Below are positions 9,637-18,836 of a DNA stretch of 64,000 nucleotides, piece by piece; position 1 is the first letter of the stretch; each line of letters opens with the position of its first letter. The notes under the pieces were generated by a model, which saw only the letters and a list, made by a program, of their open reading frames with translations, had not been told where the DNA came from and made no database searches. Made by a program: the position numbers and the translations under genes. Origin of the DNA: Bacillota bacterium (lineage in GTDB: Bacteria > Bacillota > Clostridia > Acetivibrionales > DTU013); the NCBI GenBank assembly GCA_023433505.1, contig JAEZCO010000094.1, forward strand, positions 62,001 to 126,000. Direction: 5' to 3'.

Positions 9637-11004
9637 CTATTTCTTTTTCAGTTCATTATTTGCTTCCTTCAAAGCCTGTTCAGGCGTCTGACTCTGTTCC
9701 TTCAATACTTTGAACAGAATATTTTTCTGTACAAGCGATAAAGCTGTCGGATACAAATCGCCGTAGTGTATGGGTCCAATATCTGATACTATGCTCTGAA
9801 GCGTGCCGAATATATCATTTCCGAAATATTGCGTATACTGATTGTCCGCCTTCATCGCCGGGTCTGACCATGCATCCTTTCTGATTGGGTCAAAGCCGAG
9901 GATCGTCCATGTCTTGATGCTGCCTTCCAATGAAAGCTTTGCTTCCGCCAGGAAATCTACGGCCAGATCCGCGTTCTTGCTTTGGACCGTAACAGCCGTC
10001 CCTGTACCGCCCATACCGGCTGATTTCATCCCGCCCTGGAACGTAGGCATTGGACGGATGATCATTTTGCCCTTCAAGTCGGGCATGTACTGTGTAAACC
10101 TTCCCATATACCACATAGGCATCCAAACTGAAGCCGCGTTGCCCTTGTTCATCCAGGCCCAGTATTCTTCCGCGTGGTGCCATCCGCCGGGAGCCAGAAC
10201 AGCAATCTTGTCCTTGTACACCATATCCTTCAGGAGCTGCAAGGATTTGATATTTATTTCATTATCCAACTGTGGGGCGCCGTCCTTTGTCAGGTAATCG
10301 GAATTCTGCATGGTGATTAGCGGATAATAGGTCCAGTGATCGGTCACTTCTACCGTAGTCATCGGCTTGCCGGTTTTCTCCAGAACTTTTTTACCCGCGG
10401 CTGTATAATCCTCCCAGGTCTTGATATCATCAGCATTCACACCTGCTTTATCAAGTATTTCCTTATTGTAATAGATAACCTGCGCACCAACATGGTAATC
10501 GATACCGTAATACTTTCCGTTTTTTGCATAGTTGTCCATTCTGCCCATGATCAATTTATCCTTGATTGGTTCAACGACTCTGTTCAATTCAGCTAATGCC
10601 GGCGTACCCTTTAAAAAAGTCGGAAAACGGCCGCATTCAATATCTGCTATATCCGGAGCCCCTGCACCGGACTGCAGCGCTATCAAAAGCTTGTTATGCA
10701 TATCATCAAACGGATAGACATCCACCTTAAGCTCTATCGGCTTATCCGGATGCGCTTGGTTCCAAGTTGCAACCGCATCATCCATAAAGCCCTTATGTAA
10801 CTCCTGGAAGGTCCAGAAATTCAAAGTTGATACTTTGGCGGGAGCACCGGTCGTTGGCTCCGTACTGACTACCGCTGAGGTTTCAGCATTGCTTTCTGTC
10901 GCAGCTCCTGTCGTATCCTTGGGCGTACCCTGGGATCCACATCCTGTCAAGGCTAACGATGCAGTCATAAAAACTGCCAATCCTAAAGAAATGATTCTTT
11001 TCAT
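9637..11004 (-). CDS. Sugar ABC transporter substrate-binding lipoprotein
   Basis: 455 aa, family 1 extracellular solute-binding protein. It has a lipoprotein signal peptide with lipobox ALTGC (Cys22), a Ser/Thr/Ala-rich linker (about 25-58), then the binding fold (LNFWTFQELHKGFMDDAVATW...). The start ATG has AAAGGGGG upstream. It is the first gene of the importer unit, preceded by a promoter with paired GTAAAAAT repeats that matches the esterase promoter. It would capture the oligosaccharide outside the membrane and may also feed the YesM sensor. Confidence 0.93.
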   Translation of the reverse strand: MKRIISLGLAVFMTASLALTGCGSQGTPKDTTGAATESNAETSAVVSTEPTTGAPAKVSTLNFWTFQELHKGFMDDAVATWNQAHPDKPIELKVDVYPFDDMHNKLLIALQSGAGAPDIADIECGRFPTFLKGTPALAELNRVVEPIKDKLIMGRMDNYAKNGKYYGIDYHVGAQVIYYNKEILDKAGVNADDIKTWEDYTAAGKKVLEKTGKPMTTVEVTDHWTYYPLITMQNSDYLTKDGAPQLDNEINIKSLQLLKDMVYKDKIAVLAPGGWHHAEEYWAWMNKGNAASVWMPMWYMGRFTQYMPDLKGKMIIRPMPTFQGGMKSAGMGGTGTAVTVQSKNADLAVDFLAEAKLSLEGSIKTWTILGFDPIRKDAWSDPAMKADNQYTQYFGNDIFGTLQSIVSDIGPIHYGDLYPTALSLVQKNILFKVLKEQSQTPEQALKEANNELKKK

Positions 11005-11133
11005 AATCCTTACCCCCTTTTATCCACTTTATCATTTTATTGATCAATATTAACCCCGGCGCCCAAGGCTAACAATGTATCCTGCTTGCTGCTTACATAG
11101 GGCTATTGGATTGCTTCGGTTTCTTATGTCTAT

Positions 11134-11196
11134 ATTATAAATCAAATAGAATGTGTAATAATTTAAAAATTTTTACTTTTATTCAATTATTTTTAC
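11134..11196 (-). promoter_or_regulatory. Putative YesN-dependent promoter of the importer operon
   Basis: On the minus strand: GTAAAAAT (11196-11189), 12 nt, GTAAAAAT (11176-11169), 29 nt, then TATAAT (11139-11134). The spacings are identical to those at 4009-4071. Much of the sequence between and just after the repeats is also conserved. The leader to the ATG at 11004 would be about 120 nt. Confidence 0.65.
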
Positions 11197-11276
11197 ACAG
11201 AAGAGTAAGACGCGTATTCCTCAGAATTGATTTTTTTGCTGAAGCTTTTTCAACGGCAGGTCCCTGAAGCCGGACA

Positions 11277-12083
11277 CTACTCTCTGCGGCTTCTTGAGCC
11301 TAAGGCAGTTTTCCTGTACTCCGTGGGAGTTTTCCCCACATACTTTTTAAACTGCCGCATAAAATGCACTTCATTCTCATAGCCGCATATTTCGGCAATA
11401 TACTTGATCTTCAAATTGCTTTTTGCAAGATGGTATTTGGAATATTCAAGCCGGCTGGTTATGATGTCGGACATACAGGATACCCCGTAGATCCGCTTAT
11501 AGACATGCTCAAAATTGGATACGCTCATATTCGCTTTGGTAGAAATCTCCGCTATATTCCATTTGTTATACGGGTGGTTGTAAATCTCATTCCTCAGGAT
11601 TTTCAAAGCCTCAAACTGGTCGGGCATAACCTTCTCGCTATCCTTATACGAAAAAGACTCGCTTAGCTTTAAAAGAAAGCACCTGAGCTTCAGCTGCATG
11701 ATTTGTTCCGAATAGATGCCTTGGCCTGATTTTTCGTTTGCCATCTCCATTATCAGCTTTGAAAGCTCTTTGGCCCGATAAATATTGAAATTTTCGACAA
11801 GCCTGTTTAACGGCAGGTTTAGCTGTTCAAACCAGCCCATATCGTCGACAGTAAAGTGAAACCAGTCATTTAAAAATTCCTTGTCCCATGCCCTGTAGTT
11901 TTGGGCCGTCCCCTCTTCATACAATATTATCGCATTACCGCTCACTTTTACCTCGCGGTTATCCAGTATGAAAACCGCCGGGCTTTTTACAAGCAGAAAC
12001 AGATAATCCCCGCTTCCATTGGGCCTGTCGATTAAGAAGTTTTTATTATGCCTGTAATTATATCCTATATTCACTATTTGCAT
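11277..12083 (-). CDS. AraC family transcriptional regulator
   Basis: 268 aa. The N-terminal half looks like a cupin-type sugar-sensing domain (VKSPAVFILDNREVKVSGNAIILYEEGT), and the C-terminal 100 residues carry two AraC helix-turn-helix motifs ending in VHFMRQFKKYVGKTPTEYRK. ATG start behind GGGAG. It is transcribed divergently from the GH51 arabinofuranosidase gene (123 bp between starts), so it probably controls that gene and itself. It is not part of the YesM/YesN pair. Confidence 0.9.
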   Translation of the reverse strand: MQIVNIGYNYRHNKNFLIDRPNGSGDYLFLLVKSPAVFILDNREVKVSGNAIILYEEGTAQNYRAWDKEFLNDWFHFTVDDMGWFEQLNLPLNRLVENFNIYRAKELSKLIMEMANEKSGQGIYSEQIMQLKLRCFLLKLSESFSYKDSEKVMPDQFEALKILRNEIYNHPYNKWNIAEISTKANMSVSNFEHVYKRIYGVSCMSDIITSRLEYSKYHLAKSNLKIKYIAEICGYENEVHFMRQFKKYVGKTPTEYRKTALGSRSRRE

Positions 12084-12206
12084 AAATTATCACTCCCGGA
12101 AAAAGCAGAAATGGTCAGTTAATAAGCATAATATATCATTTTTTTATTGATAAATAAATATTAAAATTAAGCATGTCAGGCAATCTGCTAAAGGAAGGAA
12201 AATGCA

Positions 12207-13709
12207 ATGATGAAAGCCAGGTTAAAAATTGCCCGTGAGTATAAAATCAGTTCAATTGATCAAAGAATCTATGGCTCCTTTCTCGAACATCTGGGCCGGG
12301 CCATATACGGGGGTATTTATGAGCCGGCGCACCCCACCGCTGACGATATGGGCTTCAGGAAGGATGTCCTGGAGCTTGTAAAAAAACTGAAAATCCCCAT
12401 TGTAAGATACCCGGGAGGTAATTTTGTTTCGGGCTACAATTGGGAAGACGGCACGGGAGAGAAGGGTAAACGGCCTAAAAGGCCCGAACTTGCCTGGGGA
12501 ACAATCGAAACCAATGACGTTGGTATCGATGAATTCCAGGAATGGACAAAACGAGCCGGCGCCGAAGTCATGATGGCTGTAAACCTGGGTACCCGTGGCG
12601 CCGATGAGGCCAGGCAGCTTGTTGAGTATTGCAACTTCAAAGAAGGAACCTTTTACAGCGACATGAGAATTAAAAATGGCTTCAGCGAACCCTTCAAGAT
12701 CAAAACCTGGTGCCTGGGAAATGAGATGGATGGGCCATGGCAAATCTGCAGTAAAACAGCAGAAGAATACGGAAGACTTGCCTGTGAAACTGCAAAAGTC
12801 ATGAAATGGGTTGACCCAGGGATAGAACTTGTCGCATGCGGAAGCTCGGGTTTGAACATGCCAACCTTCGGCAAATGGGAAAGCACTGTGTTGGAACATA
12901 CCTACGAGCATGTGGACTATATTTCCCTGCATACCTACTACGGCAACCATGAAAACGATACAGGGACCTACCTGGGCAGGTCTCTTCAAATGGATACCTT
13001 CATCAAGTCCGTGGCTACGATTTGCGATTATGTTAAGGTTCTGCGGCACTCTAAAAAAACAATCAACCTTTCTTTTGACGAATGGAATGTATGGTTCCAC
13101 AGCAATGACCAGGATAAAAAAATTCCAAGATGGAGTATTGCGCCTCCTCAGCTTGAAGATATCTATACCTTTGAGGACGCTCTGGTGGTTGGCTGCATGC
13201 TGATAACCCTGCTGAAAAATGCAGACCGGGTTAAAATTGCCTGTATTGCACAACTGGTCAATGTGATAGCTCCCATAATGACACAAAACGGGGGCAGTGC
13301 ATGGGCACAGACCATATTCTACCCATTTATGCATACTTCCTGTTATGGTCGCGGCACCGTACTGTTGGGCATCCTGGAAAGCGACAGGTACGATACCCGT
13401 GAAATAACCGACATCCCATATGTTGAAGCTGTTGCAGTCTATAACGAGGATAAAGCTGAGGTGGTAGTCTTTTCGGTAAACCGCTCCCTGGATGAAGATA
13501 TTTTATTCGGCATAGACCTGGGAGATTTTAATGGCTACAGCATTAAAGAACACATTGTGCTTGAACATGATAATTTGAAGGCTGTAAATACCAAAGATGC
13601 GCCAAACACTGTAATACCCAGCTCTACTACAAATTTCAAAACTGACGGCAGGTCCGCGGAGTGTATTTTAAACAAGCACTCCTGGAATGTAATCAGATTA
13701 GCCAGGTAA
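12207..13709 (+). CDS. abfA: Intracellular alpha-L-arabinofuranosidase, GH51
   Basis: 500 aa without a signal peptide, so it acts in the cytoplasm on imported arabino-oligosaccharides, releasing terminal alpha-L-arabinose. GH51 hallmarks: YGSFLEHLGRAIYGGIYEP near the N-terminus, RYPGGNFVSGYNWEDG (67-82), acid/base Glu173 in WCLGNEMDGPWQ, nucleophile Glu292 in FDEWNVW. The length is typical. Two adjacent ATG codons (12207, 12210) follow AAGGAAGG, so the first Met is uncertain by one residue. It is divergent from an AraC regulator and ends before a long hairpin. Confidence 0.96.
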   Translation: MMKARLKIAREYKISSIDQRIYGSFLEHLGRAIYGGIYEPAHPTADDMGFRKDVLELVKKLKIPIVRYPGGNFVSGYNWEDGTGEKGKRPKRPELAWGTIETNDVGIDEFQEWTKRAGAEVMMAVNLGTRGADEARQLVEYCNFKEGTFYSDMRIKNGFSEPFKIKTWCLGNEMDGPWQICSKTAEEYGRLACETAKVMKWVDPGIELVACGSSGLNMPTFGKWESTVLEHTYEHVDYISLHTYYGNHENDTGTYLGRSLQMDTFIKSVATICDYVKVLRHSKKTINLSFDEWNVWFHSNDQDKKIPRWSIAPPQLEDIYTFEDALVVGCMLITLLKNADRVKIACIAQLVNVIAPIMTQNGGSAWAQTIFYPFMHTSCYGRGTVLLGILESDRYDTREITDIPYVEAVAVYNEDKAEVVVFSVNRSLDEDILFGIDLGDFNGYSIKEHIVLEHDNLKAVNTKDAPNTVIPSSTTNFKTDGRSAECILNKHSWNVIRLAR

Positions 13710-13743
13710 TATATTAACTTGACCGCCATTTTCTTGCGGCATA

Positions 13744-13788
13744 TAAAGGTCTCTATTGCAGCTTTACTGCTACAATAAGAGACCTTTA
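13744..13788 (+). terminator. Terminator-like hairpin after the arabinofuranosidase gene
   Basis: A long inverted repeat with outer stem AAAGGTCTCT / AGAGACCTTT and inner stem TGCAGC / GCTACA, starting about 35 bp after the stop codon. The T-rich tail is weak. The remaining bases to the next gene (13789-14060) show no convincing gene: an 80-codon minus-strand frame there has no recognisable motif and overlaps the next gene's start. Confidence 0.6.
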
Positions 13789-14060
13789 CCTTGTGTTTGC
13801 GCTTTCTATTTTTGTATTCACTTATTGCTTTTCCGCCACCCGGTACTCACTTAGCGAAAACCCAAAATAGTTTTTGTAGGCTGTTCTGATTTCTTCCATG
13901 AGGAAGTTCCAGATTGAGGATAGCTTCGGAAGCGTCCCGGCGCTTAAAGGAGTAAAGCCCAAAGAAGAAGTCATCTTTTTCATTGCTTTTTTCGCCTGCA
14001 TTCATTAAAATAAAAGAAGCAGCAGCACTGAAATTCCTTTTGCAAAGGAGATAATGCCAT

Positions 14061-15851
14061 TTGCGCCCTGTGACCTTTTTAAAAAACAAATCCTATCAAA
14101 CATCCCGTGTCAGCAGGCTTTATCTCCAGCTTCGTTCAAAGTTTGCCATTTCCTTTTTTCTCTTGATTCTGCTGCCCTTTATGTTTTTTATTTATGCCGC
14201 CTATCTTCAAACCTGGTCCGTCCTCGAGAAAAGCACCCGGGACATGGATGTCAAGGCGCTTCAATACAATGAAAAAGCCTTGTACCGGCTTCTAGGAGAC
14301 CTGACCGTTGCTGCCGACGCCTCCGCCGGGAATTTGAAAGCCGGTTCCGGCCTGCAGGAGGTTGTTTTCAGGAATATCAACCCCTCCATCGCAGCCAGGC
14401 TGGAAGGCGCATATGTCGTCACTGGGGACGATATTGCCGCTCATTGGCAAAGAAATGAAGACACGCCGGTTTTCAACGAGCCTTCGAAGCAGGACTGGTT
14501 TGCAAATGCCTTGGCAAATCCCGAAACTGCCTGCATATACGGTACAAACCAGCGCTTTTACCTCCAGGGGAAAAACGCCATGGTTTTCTCCGTTTCCAGA
14601 GCAATAGGCGATAGCGGTTCAGGAAAGCCCTCCTCCGTACTCCTGCTTGATTTTGACTATCTACTGCTGCAGGAAATATTGGAACCCGCCGCAAGGCCCT
14701 TTGACGGCGAGGAGAGAATACTGGCCGACAGCGGCAATAAAGTGATGTACAGTACCAACGCCTCCGCCTTGACCCTCCCCCTTGACAGCGAGATCCTGGA
14801 AGGCATGGCAAGTCAGGACAAATGGCTGGCTTCTCCGGGAGAAGGCAAATCCAAAAGGCTTATGACCCATCTTACCTCAGAGGACAAGAAATGGACTTTC
14901 CTGCACATCCTTCCTGAAGAAGCTTTAACAGGCAGTCTGTCCCCCTTCGGCAACCCCTTTGTTACGGTTTGCATAATCCTTTGCCCTTTATTGCTCATTC
15001 TCTATTTTATCATATCGTCAATGCACCTTAATCCTATCAATGAATTAACCGCTGTCATATCAGGCTACGAACGGAGTACAAACCCGAAAAAATTCTTTCT
15101 GGCTGAGGGGGACAGCGGACATGCCGCTTCAGACAATTCTTCGAATTCATCCGAAATAGGCTACCTTATAAACAAGGTTTATGATATCCGATTAAAGCAG
15201 AAGGAAGCTGAGCTGAATTCCCTCCAGAATCAGATCAATCCTCATTTTCTGTACAATACACTGGAGTCCATCCGGGGTGCGGCGCTATATCACGGCATAC
15301 ATGAGATCGCCGCCATGTCCAAGGCCCTTTCACTGCTATTCCGGTACAGCATCAGCGATAAGCCGCTTGTAACTATCCGGGAAGAGCTGGGACACCTGGA
15401 AAACTATATGTCCATCCAGAATTTCCGGTATGAGAACCGGTTTGAGCTGGTTTACAACATCCCTCCCGAATTTTACAGCTATCAAATCCTGAAGCTGACC
15501 CTCCAGCCTCTGATTGAAAACTCCATCAAGCACGGTCTGGAGATGAAGCTTGGCAAGGGCACCATAAAAATAGAAATCCTGAGCCTGGAAAAGAATATCC
15601 GGATCCAGATATCCGATAACGGTATCGGTATGCATTCCAAGAAGATCGAAGAATTGAACAAAAGTCTTTCCGCCGGCGAATTCAACCGGGAGGGCCTGGA
15701 AAATGGGGACAGCTCCAGCGCCGGGATAGGCGTGCGGAATGTCAATTCCAGGATAAAGCTGTATTTCGGGGAGCAGTACGGTTTATATTTTAAAGAAGCC
15801 TATACCGGAACCATTGTGGAAATCATCCTTCCTGCCGTAAAAAAAGATTGA
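14061..15851 (+). CDS. YesM-like sensor histidine kinase (second system)
   Basis: 596 aa with a TTG start, chosen because AAGGAG lies 10 nt upstream; the ATG at 14054 is in another frame. Membrane helices at about 28-49 and 299-319 enclose an extracellular sensor region. The cytoplasmic part has phospho-acceptor His395 in QINPHFLYNTLES and a HATPase_c domain (DNGIGMHSKK, GIGVRNVNSR). A serine-rich segment (about 352-364) follows the second helix where a HAMP domain is usual. The next gene, 13 bp on, encodes its YesN partner. The probable signal is a plant sugar, to judge from the flanking glycosidases. Confidence 0.9.
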   Translation: MRPVTFLKNKSYQTSRVSRLYLQLRSKFAISFFLLILLPFMFFIYAAYLQTWSVLEKSTRDMDVKALQYNEKALYRLLGDLTVAADASAGNLKAGSGLQEVVFRNINPSIAARLEGAYVVTGDDIAAHWQRNEDTPVFNEPSKQDWFANALANPETACIYGTNQRFYLQGKNAMVFSVSRAIGDSGSGKPSSVLLLDFDYLLLQEILEPAARPFDGEERILADSGNKVMYSTNASALTLPLDSEILEGMASQDKWLASPGEGKSKRLMTHLTSEDKKWTFLHILPEEALTGSLSPFGNPFVTVCIILCPLLLILYFIISSMHLNPINELTAVISGYERSTNPKKFFLAEGDSGHAASDNSSNSSEIGYLINKVYDIRLKQKEAELNSLQNQINPHFLYNTLESIRGAALYHGIHEIAAMSKALSLLFRYSISDKPLVTIREELGHLENYMSIQNFRYENRFELVYNIPPEFYSYQILKLTLQPLIENSIKHGLEMKLGKGTIKIEILSLEKNIRIQISDNGIGMHSKKIEELNKSLSAGEFNREGLENGDSSSAGIGVRNVNSRIKLYFGEQYGLYFKEAYTGTIVEIILPAVKKD

Positions 15852-15864
15852 GGAGGTTACCTTT

Positions 15865-17469
15865 GTGTTGAAGGTCATTATTGCCGATGATGAGAAATGG
15901 GTCAGGGCCGCCATCAAAACCCTGATCCCCTTTGAAAAACTTGATCTGAAGCTGGTTGGTGAAGCCTCCAACGGCATTGAGGCTTTGGAAATCTGCAAGC
16001 TTCAGGCGCCGGACATTGTTCTGACGGATATCATGATGCCGGGGCTCACCGGCCTCGACCTCATCGATGAGCTGAAGGGCAGCCATCCGGAAGTTAGAAT
16101 AGCCATTATCAGCGGGTACAGCGATTTTGAGTACGCTAAGGCCGCAATGAAATTCGGCATAACGGATTATCTGTTGAAGCCCCTGGAAGAAAACGAATTG
16201 CTTCAGGTACTGGAACGCTTTAAAAGTGAGATTGCGCAAGAGCAAAAAAATCTTCATCACAGCCATCTGGAAAGAGAACAGATAAAGCTTGCGGTCCCGG
16301 TGCTGAAAGAAGCTTTTCTGAAGCGCCTGGTTTCGCCAAACACCTATACGGTGGAGAAAATCAAAACCAGCCTGATGGAATACGGAATAGAATTCAAAGG
16401 GAATACCTTCCATATCGCAGTATTTTCAACGGACTCCCCCGACGGCTCCGATTCGGAGGACGCCCTGGAATATAAAATCAATATCCTCCGGAAAGTAATG
16501 AGAAGATATACCGGAGCGGTTACATTCTCAGGCAAAGGCTCCACTGCCGATGCCATTTCCATCATCAATTGCCAGAACGGATTGGAACGGGCAGAATTAA
16601 CCCGTGCCTTCCATCTATGCCAAAAAATTTACAAAAAGCGGATTGGCACAACGCTATCGGCTGGCTTGAGCGAAAGCTCCCATCAGCTTTGCCTGCTGCA
16701 TCAGCTGTTCACTCAGGCGGAAAATGCCCTGGACACGCGTTTCTGGGCAGGACCCGGATTAATGCATTTCTTCACCCCGGGGATGCTGAAGAAAGAGCCG
16801 GATTTACCCCTGGGGGACGAGCTCCTGAACAAGATCATCCTTAATCTGAAGCTTTCAAACATTCAAACTGCATTATCCCATGTCGACAGCGTTATGGAAG
16901 ACCTGAAGAAGCAGTCCGACATCAATCCCCTTTTTGTCAGGGAATATTTCTGGCAGCTTGTACAGTCCATCATCAGCGTGCTGAATATCCAGCTTCCTTT
17001 TATCCGGTTTGAGACAAAACTGACGGGAGAACAGCCTTACCAGCGGATTACTATGACCGCCTTCTCCGACGGACTTGCCGCATACACCAAGGAACTGCTG
17101 ATGCATGTCTATGATTTTTTCCATGACAAGAATCCTGTAAACAGTGTAAATCTGATTGATAACGCCAGAAAGATCATTGAGGCAAATTATGCCGGAGACA
17201 TGAGCCTGGAGCATGTTGCAAAGCATGTGCACCTGAGTCCCGCCTATCTCAGCGAGCTTTTCAAAAAAGATACCGGCATGAGCTTCGTCGATTACAAGAC
17301 GGTTGTCCGGATTGAGAATGCCAAGAGGTTGTTGGACTCTACCCCTTGCAACATCAGTGACATCAGTGAGAAGGTAGGCTACTCCGATCCCAAATATTTC
17401 AGCAAGCTTTTTAAAAAGATCACAGGCAAAACCGTGTATGATTACAGGAAAGAAAGCCGGAAAGGCTAA
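15865..17469 (+). CDS. YesN-like response regulator (second system)
   Basis: 534 aa with a GTG start 8 nt after AGGAGG. The receiver domain (1-120) has ADDE and phospho-acceptor Asp55 (IVLTDIMMPG); the C-terminus has paired AraC helix-turn-helix motifs (HVAKHVHLSPAYLSELFKK and YFSKLFKKITGKTVYDYRK). It is cotranscribed with the kinase upstream. No adjacent transporter is present, so its targets may be the arabinofuranosidase or the GH106-like gene; I saw no copies of the GTAAAAAT repeat there. Confidence 0.92.
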   Translation: MLKVIIADDEKWVRAAIKTLIPFEKLDLKLVGEASNGIEALEICKLQAPDIVLTDIMMPGLTGLDLIDELKGSHPEVRIAIISGYSDFEYAKAAMKFGITDYLLKPLEENELLQVLERFKSEIAQEQKNLHHSHLEREQIKLAVPVLKEAFLKRLVSPNTYTVEKIKTSLMEYGIEFKGNTFHIAVFSTDSPDGSDSEDALEYKINILRKVMRRYTGAVTFSGKGSTADAISIINCQNGLERAELTRAFHLCQKIYKKRIGTTLSAGLSESSHQLCLLHQLFTQAENALDTRFWAGPGLMHFFTPGMLKKEPDLPLGDELLNKIILNLKLSNIQTALSHVDSVMEDLKKQSDINPLFVREYFWQLVQSIISVLNIQLPFIRFETKLTGEQPYQRITMTAFSDGLAAYTKELLMHVYDFFHDKNPVNSVNLIDNARKIIEANYAGDMSLEHVAKHVHLSPAYLSELFKKDTGMSFVDYKTVVRIENAKRLLDSTPCNISDISEKVGYSDPKYFSKLFKKITGKTVYDYRKESRKG

Positions 17470-17499
17470 GCGCTGTGATGCCGTTCCGGCCACCTGCCG

Positions 17500-18186
17500 T
17501 TAAATCTTGATTCCCCATACGCCCACCATTTGGTCGAAAGGAATAAAAACCTTGCCGTCCCATTTCAAGGATGTCATGACATAGCCAAGGGAATCCGCAT
17601 TGTACCGTCCTGCAATCTTCTGGTAGCCCAGGAGCTCATATACGCCGTTGCCGTCAAAATCCACGGGATACAGTCCGCTTAATCCGTCGACCCACCCCGT
17701 GATTGGTGCTTTTAGCTTGCCGTTGCTGTCATAGATCTCAGACAGATACTGCTTGCCCTTGTATGTAAGATCGATCATATAACTGATTTTTGATGTTTTA
17801 TTAATCACTTCCACCTTGTAATTGTCCCTGTAAATAACGTCATATTGGTAGAAGTTATTGAATATGTTAAAGTCAAAGATCATGCGGAGCATATTGCCAT
17901 AGTCGGAATAGATGTAATAATACATGAACGCTCCGCTTCCTCCGGAGTTGATACCCACCAGGATATCATCCACCCCGTCCCCCGTCATGTCGCCCAGAAA
18001 CAGCGTCGGATCATATCCGGCGTTTTCTTTCATGCTTTCGCTGGTAAGTACCCCTGTACGGCCATCCTGGATGACAAGGGTGATATTTTGAATAAACGGA
18101 CTGTCCGGCGTTTTCGTGCCGGTCAGATATATATTGTCGGGAATCCTGTCGCCGTTGACATCCCCGCGTTTAAAGGCTACGATCAT
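17500..18186 (-). CDS. FG-GAP/VCBS-repeat-like protein
   Basis: About 228 aa, starting at the ATG at 18186 preceded by GGAGGG; an upstream ATG at 18201 lies inside that ribosome site. It contains repeated calcium-loop-like segments: GDVNGDRIPDNIYL near the N-terminus, GDMTGDGVDDILVG, and DFDGNGVYELLGYQ near the C-terminus, resembling beta-propeller blades of FG-GAP/VCBS repeat proteins. There is no evident signal peptide. Similar small proteins occur in spore-forming Clostridia, but a function cannot be given. It is convergent with the yesN gene. Confidence 0.75.
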   Translation of the reverse strand: MIVAFKRGDVNGDRIPDNIYLTGTKTPDSPFIQNITLVIQDGRTGVLTSESMKENAGYDPTLFLGDMTGDGVDDILVGINSGGSGAFMYYYIYSDYGNMLRMIFDFNIFNNFYQYDVIYRDNYKVEVINKTSKISYMIDLTYKGKQYLSEIYDSNGKLKAPITGWVDGLSGLYPVDFDGNGVYELLGYQKIAGRYNADSLGYVMTSLKWDGKVFIPFDQMVGVWGIKI

Positions 18187-18276
18187 AAAAAAGCCCTCCA
18201 TATGCTATGTATTCAATACTATCCTATGTCACCGGCATAAGAACTGTGCTGAATATCCTGCCATAGGGAGGCTCAA

Positions 18277-18696
18277 CTATTCTTTATCTTCCATATCGGT
18301 AAAATAGCCCTTGTACTTTTTATCATCCTTCAGGATATGCTTGGAAATCCACTCAAAAATGAAATTGATCAATTCCATCAGGGTTTCTTTTTGAATTAAA
18401 TCCGAAATGCCGTCTTCCAATTTCTGTATCCGCCCGATAATCATGTCATGCTCGTTTTTATGGGTTCCATAGTAGGGATATCCATATTCCGCCATGAGCT
18501 TTTCTTCAAATTTAAAGTGAAACTCGGTGTAGGCTTTAAGGTCCAGAAGGATAGAAACGACCTCTTCCCTGCCAACAGGCAGATCATTGGAAAACACATA
18601 ATCTGAAACCCTTCTGCCGATTTCAAAAAGCTTCTTATGCTGGTCGTCAATGGTTTTTATCTCCATGCTGTATTCATTCTTCCATGCAAAATACAC
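18277..18696 (-). CDS. Bacteriohemerythrin
   Basis: About 139 aa. The GTG at 18696 is the likely start because GGAGG lies 8 nt upstream and the product then begins like the family (YFAWKNEYS). It has the di-iron ligand set of hemerythrins: His in IDDQHKKLF, HFKFEEKLM, HKNEHD and a C-terminal HILKDDKKYKG. It binds O2 reversibly and may scavenge or sense oxygen in an anaerobe. It lies downstream of a c-di-GMP protein on the same strand. Confidence 0.9.
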   Translation of the reverse strand: MYFAWKNEYSMEIKTIDDQHKKLFEIGRRVSDYVFSNDLPVGREEVVSILLDLKAYTEFHFKFEEKLMAEYGYPYYGTHKNEHDMIIGRIQKLEDGISDLIQKETLMELINFIFEWISKHILKDDKKYKGYFTDMEDKE

Positions 18697-18720
18697 CAAA
18701 CATTCCTCCATCCCTGGCTA

Positions 18721-18836
18721 ATACTACAGCGGCAATTCCATTATTATATCGGCATTTATGCGCCTTACAGAATTAGTGCGAACGCTTTAACGCGCTTATT
18801 CTGTAAGGATAAAATCGGTAATTGCCGCTGTAGTAC
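18721..18836. repeat. Palindromic MITE-like element
   Basis: About 116 bp with terminal inverted repeats TACTACAGCGGCAATT (18722-18737) and its exact complement (18820-18835), and a second inner inverted repeat CCTTACAGAAT.. / ..TTCTGTAAGG (about 18762-18809). It contains no gene. It abuts the TAG stop codon of the PAS-GGDEF-EAL gene. It could be an inactive transposon-derived element that now folds as a large RNA hairpin. No second copy is visible in the window. Confidence 0.65.

Noticed and set aside
12252..13334. Long minus-strand open frame (360 codons) opposite the GH51 gene
   Set aside because: It is antisense to a clearly coding GH51 gene with intact catalytic motifs and shows no domain of its own.
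13847..14089. 80-codon minus-strand frame between abfA and the second yesM gene
   Set aside because: No recognisable motif, no clear ribosome site, and it overlaps the start of the kinase gene.
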